Of a stretch of DNA of 64,000 nt, positions 47,391 to 55,415 are shown piece by piece. The stretch's first letter is position 1. Each line of letters starts with the position of its first letter. The DNA comes from JAGTVG01 sp964543195 (GTDB lineage: Bacteria > Bacteroidota > Bacteroidia > Cytophagales > Cyclobacteriaceae), in NCBI GenBank assembly GCA_964543195.1, contig CAZIXF010000005.1:1-64000 (forward strand). The letters are read 5' to 3'. The translations under genes were made by a program, and so were the position numbers. The notes under the pieces are model-generated. The model did not search any database and had not been told where the DNA came from. It saw nothing but the letters and a program-made list of their open reading frames with translations.

Positions 47391-48656
47391 ATGGATCAAT
47401 GGCTTCGGTATATAATCTTAATAACCCTGATTACAACAACTTTAATATCAAGTCACCGTGTTTCCTCTCAAAGCCGGTATGTGATATTCAGGAATGGTCT
47501 TGACAGCCTGATGAATCAATATCGGAATCAACCGGAAGATCAGTTTAATTCTTTTGTTAAAAAGGTCATGCAATTTGAAGATACACTTTCCTATAATCTG
47601 CCTTTAATCGGTTCCGAAATACTGAATACACCTGTCATTAAATCTTTTAAAAAAAATTATCTTATCCTTGAGAACTTTTACCGGTTTGCCGCCAATTATG
47701 CCTTATCCCGACCCGATGACTCCATGGCCCAGGTGTATACAAAAAAATTATTAAGTTATAATCCATATTATACGGTCAATCCGGGTGATGAACCAAGAAT
47801 TGAAGAATTTTTAGAGATGTTGTACCCTTTACCCAATCTTTCATTGGGTTTTAGTGCAGGAACAAACATGACGAATGTATACAGGTACAATAGGTACAGC
47901 ACGATTGCTTTTCATAATACCGCTGAGGAACCGGAAGGCAACTATTCATTCCTTCCTGGTTTTCACATTGCACTTCATATTGAATATAATCCCGGGAAAT
48001 GGCTTTCACTAGCCTTAGAACCGGGTTACAGGTACCAGCAGTTTAACCACAAACTGGATTATATTAACTATCTTAACCGGTTCCAGGAAAATGAACTGGC
48101 ACTTACCAATAATGATTTTACCTTACGATCAGTGTTCCTGGAGCTTCCTCTCATATTCAGGTATCATTTTATCAGGAAACCTGGAAAAATCAGAAATATA
48201 TATGATCAGAGAGTAGAAAAATTGAATCGGCTTATAGAAAGAGTTTCTGAGGATAAGAATAAACCTGGACTAATTGAACGAAAAAAGGAAATCAAGGAAC
48301 TAACTGCTTTGTATACTCCTTATAAAAAATGGATCCCCTATGTGATTGCAGGTTCTGCCTATAAATACCAGATGAATACAGATTATTCTTCTATATCAGT
48401 TTCATCATTAATAAACCGACATAATTTCGATCTTCTGGCAGGATTGGGAATCAGAAATTATTTCAGAACAAATTCTTTCGGAATTGAATTTACAGGTAGA
48501 TATGGGTTAAATAATTTATCCGGTTCATCGAAATATGGCAATCAATCCATTGTGTTTTCTCATCTGGATGCTATTGATGACATGTGGACGTATAGTTTTG
48601 AAATACGATTGATCTATCTTTACAATCTTAGTCATAAGGCTTATGAAATCAGGTAA
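47391..48656 (+). CDS. Outer-membrane beta-barrel protein of the STAND operon
   Basis: A protein of 421 residues with a signal peptide ending near VSSQ. The N-terminal part (about 30-140) is helical. From about 145 on, alternating amphipathic strands (NLSLGFSAGTNMTNVYRY, SLALEPGYRYQQF, FGIEFTGRYGLNNL, YSFEIRLIYLYNL) suggest a PorT-like barrel. A charged helical stretch at about 270-310 is likely a loop insertion. An AGAGGAA-like purine tract precedes the ATG, unusual in a phylum that seldom uses Shine-Dalgarno sites. It is coupled to its neighbours by a 6-bp gap upstream and a 14-bp overlap downstream. Function unknown. Confidence 0.7.
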   Translation: MDQWLRYIILITLITTTLISSHRVSSQSRYVIFRNGLDSLMNQYRNQPEDQFNSFVKKVMQFEDTLSYNLPLIGSEILNTPVIKSFKKNYLILENFYRFAANYALSRPDDSMAQVYTKKLLSYNPYYTVNPGDEPRIEEFLEMLYPLPNLSLGFSAGTNMTNVYRYNRYSTIAFHNTAEEPEGNYSFLPGFHIALHIEYNPGKWLSLALEPGYRYQQFNHKLDYINYLNRFQENELALTNNDFTLRSVFLELPLIFRYHFIRKPGKIRNIYDQRVEKLNRLIERVSEDKNKPGLIERKKEIKELTALYTPYKKWIPYVIAGSAYKYQMNTDYSSISVSSLINRHNFDLLAGLGIRNYFRTNSFGIEFTGRYGLNNLSGSSKYGNQSIVFSHLDAIDDMWTYSFEIRLIYLYNLSHKAYEIR

Positions 48657-49926
48657 TCTGCCGGTAATATGGCGTAAACTTTTTCCTGAGAAAAACCTGT
48701 TCTTCTTTGGAGGATTACTGATTCTGTTTTCCTGTACATCAGATGAATTTGTTACTCCCGGCAATGTTCGGGAAGTCCGAATAGACTTGAGTATAAACAC
48801 CCTTTCTCGGGACATTTACCCCTCTGATCTGATGTATCTGGGTCAGGAAGGATTTCTGGTTTTTGGTCTTTGTTCAGGGAATCAGATGAGTTCCAGGTTT
48901 GATAGTAATGGCAGTATTTATGTCATGAAACTGGATCAACACGGTTTTTTTGAATGGGATACATGTTATACAAGAAATGATCGCGGTTTCCCCAGTAATG
49001 TGATCAGGGGTCCTGATAACCATTTCTATTTATTCTGGAATTCATTTGACAGGAACAGAGACCTTGAAGTCATTAAGATAAGTCTGAACAATACTTTAGA
49101 AATAAACAGTTACTTTTTAAACAACCTTTCTCAAGCTGGTGAAGTAATTCATGCTATTCAGAATTTTTCTAATGACGGCTATTACCTGATCGGCTTGTAT
49201 GCCGAAAATTCAGAGAACAACTTTATAAACATCGTAGAAGTAAATGAAGATTTTTCATTCAGACGAATATTAACCAGTCGTTATTTTCAGCCAAGGGATT
49301 TTGGTGGTTTTGGTTTGAATGATATTCAATTTCTTAGACGAGTGAGTAATTTCATAAAGATCTTTAAAAATCATGGTGAACGACCGAAGCTCAACAGGCT
49401 TGTTTTTACAGGACCTCAGAACTCGGTTATGACCATTTCTCATGTAGGTGAAATTATCCCGGAGTATTCAGATGATATATATTGGGTATCCAATCTCAAG
49501 AAAATAGATCAAACCAGTCAACAATATGCCGCTTTAATTTCGGATGTGGACAATGTTAACAGCAAATCCTATTTTTCATCTGAACTTGATTTGAAAGGTC
49601 CCCCTTCAGATAGAGACCCGCTGAACCTGATTGATGCAGGATATTATCTTGATCAGATCGATCCACAATCAAAAACTCCATTACTGGCATTAAAAAGATA
49701 TCCGGGCACTTTCCTGATTGGGGGAACAACTGATGCAGGTCAGATCCGGTTGTTCAGGGTAAATGGTGAGGACAAAAAAAGCATTACAGTGGGGACTCAA
49801 AATAAGCTGGAAATATCGGATATGGCTGAAATGAATAATGGAATGGTATTAATTACCGGACAAGCTACAATCAACAATGAGATCCAGAAACCTTTCATCA
49901 TGATTTTAGATCCTGCTGATTTTTAA
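48643..49926 (+). CDS. Propeller-like lipoprotein of the STAND operon, function unknown
   Basis: A protein of 427 residues whose ATG overlaps the end of the barrel gene by 14 bp, implying translational coupling. The lipobox LILFSC (about Cys31) follows a rather long n-region. The body has repeated beta hairpins such as EGFLVFGLCSG, GSIYVMKLDQHG, NHFYLFWNSFD, GYYLIGLYAEN and GTFLIGGTTDAGQIRLFRV, consistent with a beta-propeller. It ends 7 bp from the convergent LRR gene. It may be the surface or periplasmic sensor that works with the barrel and the STAND ATPase, which is inference from operon structure. No known family recognised. Confidence 0.65.
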   Translation: MKSGNLPVIWRKLFPEKNLFFFGGLLILFSCTSDEFVTPGNVREVRIDLSINTLSRDIYPSDLMYLGQEGFLVFGLCSGNQMSSRFDSNGSIYVMKLDQHGFFEWDTCYTRNDRGFPSNVIRGPDNHFYLFWNSFDRNRDLEVIKISLNNTLEINSYFLNNLSQAGEVIHAIQNFSNDGYYLIGLYAENSENNFINIVEVNEDFSFRRILTSRYFQPRDFGGFGLNDIQFLRRVSNFIKIFKNHGERPKLNRLVFTGPQNSVMTISHVGEIIPEYSDDIYWVSNLKKIDQTSQQYAALISDVDNVNSKSYFSSELDLKGPPSDRDPLNLIDAGYYLDQIDPQSKTPLLALKRYPGTFLIGGTTDAGQIRLFRVNGEDKKSITVGTQNKLEISDMAEMNNGMVLITGQATINNEIQKPFIMILDPADF

Positions 49927-49933
49927 TCAATCA

Positions 49934-52900
49934 CTATTGTTTTAATATTTTCTTTATAAGATTTTCATTCGGTGTTGAAACTCTGAGAATATATATTCCT
50001 CTGGTTAAATGATCCAATGATATTACTTTTATGAAATTTCTCTCCCTTTGGTCAAATTCATAATTAATCACAGACTTACCGCTGTGATCAAAAAGGTTGA
50101 CATAGACTCTGCCTGGAGGCTTATTTGCAAATTCAAGTGTAATATTAGATTGAAAGGGATTTGGATAAACAAGAATGTCGGACGCATTATCAATACCATC
50201 AAAAGCGGTAATTATTTCATTATTTTCTGAAGAGAAGAAAAATGGATCGGATGTAGATGAACATTCCGAGTGAATGGCCTGCACATAATAATTACCGGTT
50301 TCCTCCGGAAATATTGACAGCACATTTTCGGTAATTAATTCATTTTCGAAATACCACAAGTATTCAACCCCATCCACTATGCCGGAAAAGAGCAAACTAT
50401 CATTTTTCTGATAAATTGAAGGTTTTAATAGAACGGGTATTAATAGGGTATCACTATACAGGTTCCCCACTTTATTGACCACATATAATGTGTCAAGATC
50501 TTCTTTCATTGAAAAAAACAAAGATGATCCCTGGCCTATGATGCTGTCGTTACCGGAAGTGGCTTTGGTAAACCATATTGTATTTAATCCGGGATCGTTC
50601 TGATTTGTATTTAGCGTGATCTTTGATGATCCTATGCAAAAAGGTTCAGGGATTTCCACCTGGGGGTTTATGGGTTCAACCTCGATTTGAAAGGTAAAAG
50701 TGTAAGCTATATTCTGAAATCCCAGACTATCAATTATATCATTGGTTATCATGCAGGTATAAATCCCACTACTTGTGAAGTCTGCGCTGTCAATGACAAA
50801 AACAGAAGAGTCTATATTAGTGGATATCCCATCCTTGGTCCAGTTATACTGGTTGTCAATGGTTCGATCTGGAGAAATCAAAAGCGTGTCCTGCCCGGGT
50901 TGCAGGAATACAGGCGGAAGCGTATGATTACCGGCCTGTGGTTCCCATAGGAAATCTTCAATTCTGTTCAGGCTGATAAAATGGAACAAATTCGGAAGAA
51001 TGTCTTCAAAGGTGAGATTATTATTGAATACCCGCATTTCACTCAGGCTGTTCAAACTAAGTTCAGGAAGATCTGCGATCAGGTTATTATTTACATAGAA
51101 TTCCGAAAGATTGCCCAGATTCAGAAAACTTTCAGGAACACTGCCCGTAAACCGGTTTCCAAAAATCCGCAATTCTTCCAATTCAGCTAATTCACCAATT
51201 TCTGCAGGTATTTCACCGGAAAAATCATTATCGCTTAAGTTTAATACTTTCAGATTATTAAAATTTGAAATTTCAGGGGTGATTGCACCATCAAATCTGT
51301 TATTATTGATCTGGAAGGTGCTCATGGCAGGCATTTCATTTACCGGAAATGAAATATTCCCGGATAGCCTGTTATCGGATGAATTAAAATAGGTCAGGTA
51401 AGGTAAAGAATCAAAAGGAATATTTATTTTACCGCTCAATTGATTGTTTGAAAAATCTATTCTGGTTAGGTTCCTGAGAAGCACAAGGTTTTGAGGAATA
51501 TCTCCTGTAATCTGGTTGTCGTTCAGTAATAATTGTTTCAAACTTTCAAGTGAGTCGAAATGATGAAAGACTGAGTCTGATATATTATTGTTCGAAATAT
51601 CAAAGATTTCCAGTTTATTCAGATCATATAGGCTGTCGGGTAAGCCTCCGTATAATTGATTATTATTTAAACGCAGGCTGACAAGTTGATCCAGGTCATT
51701 CAGCTCATCAGGCAGTGTTCCATTAAGGCTGTTGTTACCGAGATTTATGCTGGTAACCCGTTCATTCAGGACGGTAATTCCATGCCATAAACTTACAGGC
51801 AAGTCCATTTGCCATGTGATATCCCAGTTATCACCATCCGTAATATCATACAATGACAATAATGCATTTTTGTCATTCTGACTTACAGCCACGAGGATCC
51901 TTATTGGTTCTCTTTCTATGATCAAATCAGGAATGATCGGGTTACTGACTTTGCAATAATATAATCCCGTATCTGCTATCTGAAAATTTTGAAAAGCATA
52001 AAAATTCTCATCCGTTACTTTCAAGGTGGTATCTTTTATCCATTCATATATATTGTTCTGACCACCTATTATCGTATAGATGGTGTCCGCACCGTCAAGG
52101 GGTATGCTGATAGTAATACTTTGATTTACTTTAGCCTGGGGAGAATAGTTCTGGCTTACCGGAAATAATGAAATATTATGCTCGAGATCTTCAAAGGTCA
52201 GGTAGTTCTGGCTTACATTTATAGACGGAATATTCCCGCCCGATGTAATGGAAGTGATATCGGGCAATATGGAAAATTGATTGTTCGAAAGATTAAGATT
52301 GGTAAGATTGGTTAAATTGGCCATACTTTGTGGTATTGAATCCGTAAGTTGATTAAAGGCCACGTTCAGAATGCTGAGCTGTGTGAGGCCGGTTATCTCT
52401 GCAGGAAATTCACCGGATAAAGAATTATTGTTCAATCGTAAAGTTTCAAGGTTGTTCAGTAAACCAATACTAACCGGTATCCTGCCGCCTAACTGATTAT
52501 TGGATAGATCCAAAGAAATCAGTTTAGCCAGATTGCCTAATTCAGGTGGAATTGTATCGGAAAAAAAGTTGGTTGAGAGGTTGAGTTGCTGAAGAGAATC
52601 CAGGCTTCCTGTCGAGGGAGGGATCTTTCCGCTGAAAAGGTTTTGACTCAGGTCGAGTATTTCAATCCGGACCAGGTGATTTATACTATCCGGAATGTTA
52701 CCGTTGAGCTGGTTCGATGACAGGTCAAATATTAATAATTGATCAAGGTTTTTTAAATTCTTTGGAAGCGGGCCTGTTAACGAATTATCATATAAGTACA
52801 ATTCTTTAAGTGAAGTTAATTCCGTTATCCCGGAAGGAATGCTGTCAGATAATAGATTCCGGGAAAGGTCCAATATTTCCAGATAATTCAGACTCTCTAT

Positions 52901-53380
52901 ACTTGCAGGGATAGATCCCATGAGTGAGTTTCTGCTTAAATTGAATATTACAAGATCCGATAAATTTCCAATACTCCCCGGTATGGAATCAGCCAGGCTG
53001 TTATTGGATAAATTTAAAACCGATAAAGAATCAAGGCTACCTATTTCAACACTCAGATTACCCGTAATCTCATTATTGGATAAATTCAATATCTTTAATT
53101 GATCAATATCGTAAAGCGAGTCAGGCAGGGAGCCCGATAATTGATTGTTTGGAAGGTTGATACCAATTACTCTGGTTTGATCACCATTCAGGCTTATTCC
53201 AAACCATTCATTGACTGGTGTGTTATTTATATCCCATGACACGGTCCAGTTATCGCCTTGCGTATGATTATACAAAGCGATCAATGATAAGGAGTCTCCT
53301 TCATTTACCTGAGCGATACTGTCATCATTAAGCTGGAAAAGAAATAAAATAAAAACGATGACAAAAGATCTGCCTTTCAT
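49934..53380 (-). CDS. Secreted LRR / Ig-like / T9SS sorting-domain protein
   Basis: A protein of 1148 residues. The ATG at 53380 is preferred over a TTG 28 codons upstream because it starts the signal MKGRSFVIVFILFLFQL. Two large units each begin with a cap (ALYNHTQGDNW and SLYDITDGDNW) followed by plant-type leucine-rich repeats of the form LxxLxLSxNxLxGxIP, then an Ig-like domain (GLYYCKV and GIYTCMI). Approximate order: LRR 25-410, Ig 420-500, LRR 505-800, Ig 810-890, CHU_C-like Ig 895-1055, type IX secretion sorting domain 1068-1148 (LVYPNPFQSNITLEF and RGIYILRV). It should be exported through T9SS and act in adhesion or recognition at the cell surface. It converges on the STAND operon with a 7-bp gap and no terminator between. 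Confidence 0.88.
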   Translation of the reverse strand: MKGRSFVIVFILFLFQLNDDSIAQVNEGDSLSLIALYNHTQGDNWTVSWDINNTPVNEWFGISLNGDQTRVIGINLPNNQLSGSLPDSLYDIDQLKILNLSNNEITGNLSVEIGSLDSLSVLNLSNNSLADSIPGSIGNLSDLVIFNLSRNSLMGSIPASIESLNYLEILDLSRNLLSDSIPSGITELTSLKELYLYDNSLTGPLPKNLKNLDQLLIFDLSSNQLNGNIPDSINHLVRIEILDLSQNLFSGKIPPSTGSLDSLQQLNLSTNFFSDTIPPELGNLAKLISLDLSNNQLGGRIPVSIGLLNNLETLRLNNNSLSGEFPAEITGLTQLSILNVAFNQLTDSIPQSMANLTNLTNLNLSNNQFSILPDITSITSGGNIPSINVSQNYLTFEDLEHNISLFPVSQNYSPQAKVNQSITISIPLDGADTIYTIIGGQNNIYEWIKDTTLKVTDENFYAFQNFQIADTGLYYCKVSNPIIPDLIIEREPIRILVAVSQNDKNALLSLYDITDGDNWDITWQMDLPVSLWHGITVLNERVTSINLGNNSLNGTLPDELNDLDQLVSLRLNNNQLYGGLPDSLYDLNKLEIFDISNNNISDSVFHHFDSLESLKQLLLNDNQITGDIPQNLVLLRNLTRIDFSNNQLSGKINIPFDSLPYLTYFNSSDNRLSGNISFPVNEMPAMSTFQINNNRFDGAITPEISNFNNLKVLNLSDNDFSGEIPAEIGELAELEELRIFGNRFTGSVPESFLNLGNLSEFYVNNNLIADLPELSLNSLSEMRVFNNNLTFEDILPNLFHFISLNRIEDFLWEPQAGNHTLPPVFLQPGQDTLLISPDRTIDNQYNWTKDGISTNIDSSVFVIDSADFTSSGIYTCMITNDIIDSLGFQNIAYTFTFQIEVEPINPQVEIPEPFCIGSSKITLNTNQNDPGLNTIWFTKATSGNDSIIGQGSSLFFSMKEDLDTLYVVNKVGNLYSDTLLIPVLLKPSIYQKNDSLLFSGIVDGVEYLWYFENELITENVLSIFPEETGNYYVQAIHSECSSTSDPFFFSSENNEIITAFDGIDNASDILVYPNPFQSNITLEFANKPPGRVYVNLFDHSGKSVINYEFDQRERNFIKVISLDHLTRGIYILRVSTPNENLIKKILKQ

Positions 53381-53717
53381 CAATAGCTCAGGTTGCCGGA
53401 AATATGTTTTTTTATTGATCAATCTTTTTATGCTCACCGGATAATTATCATACAAGCTAAGCAAATTATATCAGATCTTAAAATCCCTTTTTTCAATTTT
53501 AGCGTCCTGCCTTTAATACACATCAGTAGTTGCAAATCGAGCTCAGTCATGTTATTACATATGAGTAAATAAAATCGATGCAGTCAGGTAATTGCAATAT
53601 AGTATGAATTATTCAATATGGATTTATCATACATTTTCAGATATTGATTTATTTTTCGATATTATTTGAGCTAAATTATATCCCTATGACAGATAATACA
53701 AGAATAAATAAAGTTCT
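53381..53717. other. Divergent intergenic region, 337 bp
   Basis: Spacer between the LRR gene (-) and the FAD oxidoreductase (+). AT-rich, with no convincing coding frame, RNA gene or strong palindrome. It must contain both promoters, but no exact TAnnTTTG box was found. Confidence 0.45.
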
Positions 53718-55136
53718 ATGAACAAATATGAAGCCATAATCATTGGAAGTGGTCCTAATGGTCTTGCTGCCGCAATATATTTACAACAGAAGGGCCTTTC
53801 TACTGCCGTTTATGAAAAGAGGGACCAACCCGGTGGTGCTGTAAGAACACTTGAGCTTACAAGCCCGGGATTTCTTCATGATATTGGATCGACCATCCAT
53901 CCCCTGGCTTATGATTCACCATTCTTTTCATCCCTGCCATTAGAGCAATACGGACTAAAGTGGATCTTCCCCGATGTGGCCTTTGCCCACCCCCTGGAAA
54001 ATGGTGATGCATTGGGTGCATTCAGGGATATAGAACAAACTTCGAAACAGTTCGATGATGACTATTTTATATATCACGATTTTTTTTCCAGGCTGGTCCG
54101 TGATTGGGATCACATAAAAAATGATCTACTGGGACCTTTAAGCATGCCCGCAAGTCCCGTCAAACTGGCTTCATTCGGATTGCGCGCAATCAGGTCAGCC
54201 AAAAGTTTTGTCAACCGGTATAAAAACGATAAGGCCAAAATTTTTTTTTATGGTGCGGCAGCACATTCCATGTTGCCTCTGCATTATACGGCTTCTGCTT
54301 CATTCGGTCTGGTACTGATTGCCCTTGCTCACAAAAATGGCTGGCCCTTTCCGCAAGGCGGCGCCGGCTCAATAACCCGGGCTCTTGTTGACTATTATAA
54401 AAAGATAGGAGGGGATGTGTATGTAAATCATGAGGTAAAGGACCTGAGGGACCTGCCTGCATCGAAAGTATATCTGCTCGATCAGACCCCAAAACAATTG
54501 ATGAATATTAAAGGAACTCGATTTACCAATCTTTATCGACATCAACTTAATCAATATAAGTATGGGATCGGGATATATAAAATTGACTGGTCTCTGAATC
54601 AGGCCATTCCTTTTAAAAATGAAATATGCCGTCGGGCAGGAACCCTGCATTTTGGATTTACCAAGGAAGAAATCCTTAAAAGTGAAAAATCAGTACATCA
54701 CAGTAAAATACCGGACAGACCTTATGTATTGCTTGCTCAGAATTCAGTTTATGACAAAACACGTGCTCCGGAAAACAAGCACATAGCATGGGCTTATTGT
54801 CATGTTCCCCTCTATGATCAAACTGATATGACGGATATAATTGAAAGACAGATTGAAAGATCAGCTCCCGGTTTCAGGGATTGCATTCTGGAAAGAAGGA
54901 CCCATCATACCGGAGAACTGGAAGCCTTTAACCCCAACCTGGTTGGAGGCGATATTAACGGAGGAAAACAGGACATTACACAAATGTTTACACGACCCGT
55001 GTTGAGACTTTCTCCCTATACTACACCCGATCCAAGAATATACATTTGTTCGTCATCAACACCCCCCGGAGGAGGTGTTCATGGTATGTGTGGATATCAT
55101 TCCGCCAGGATAGCGTATAAGAATAATTTCCGCTAA
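53718..55136 (+). CDS. FAD-dependent oxidoreductase, phytoene-desaturase-like
   Basis: A cytoplasmic protein of 472 residues starting with the dinucleotide-binding motif AIIIGSGPNGLAAAIYLQQKG (residues 6-26) and the acidic YEKRDQPGGAVRT that contacts the FAD ribose and diphosphate. The C-terminal FAD motif is DPRIYICSSSTPPGGGVHGMCGYHSA. This architecture is that of the phytoene desaturase/pyridine nucleotide-disulfide oxidoreductase-like family, with a central substrate-binding region (about 150-400). The substrate is unknown; carotenoid or another hydrophobic molecule is possible, but no carotenoid genes are nearby. Monocistronic. Confidence 0.83.
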   Translation: MNKYEAIIIGSGPNGLAAAIYLQQKGLSTAVYEKRDQPGGAVRTLELTSPGFLHDIGSTIHPLAYDSPFFSSLPLEQYGLKWIFPDVAFAHPLENGDALGAFRDIEQTSKQFDDDYFIYHDFFSRLVRDWDHIKNDLLGPLSMPASPVKLASFGLRAIRSAKSFVNRYKNDKAKIFFYGAAAHSMLPLHYTASASFGLVLIALAHKNGWPFPQGGAGSITRALVDYYKKIGGDVYVNHEVKDLRDLPASKVYLLDQTPKQLMNIKGTRFTNLYRHQLNQYKYGIGIYKIDWSLNQAIPFKNEICRRAGTLHFGFTKEEILKSEKSVHHSKIPDRPYVLLAQNSVYDKTRAPENKHIAWAYCHVPLYDQTDMTDIIERQIERSAPGFRDCILERRTHHTGELEAFNPNLVGGDINGGKQDITQMFTRPVLRLSPYTTPDPRIYICSSSTPPGGGVHGMCGYHSARIAYKNNFR

Positions 55137-55415
55137 AAAACAAATTTGTCCTGCTGAATAGTTTGGAGCCTGTACTGACAGTAAGAAGATCAAAAAAGAT
55201 CTGCATGCAAAACAATTTATGTCCTGTTTTTTTGGCTGATGAACGAGGAAATAATATATTATGTTATATAGTTATAATTAGTACATGCTAAAGATCGGTT
55301 ATAATATAAAAAACCATTGAGGGATAATCGCGATTTATCCTGAGTTATAGCTAAATCAAATATTGATAACTGAATATCAGCTTATATTCATTTAAAATCA
55401 TCCAATACACTTATT

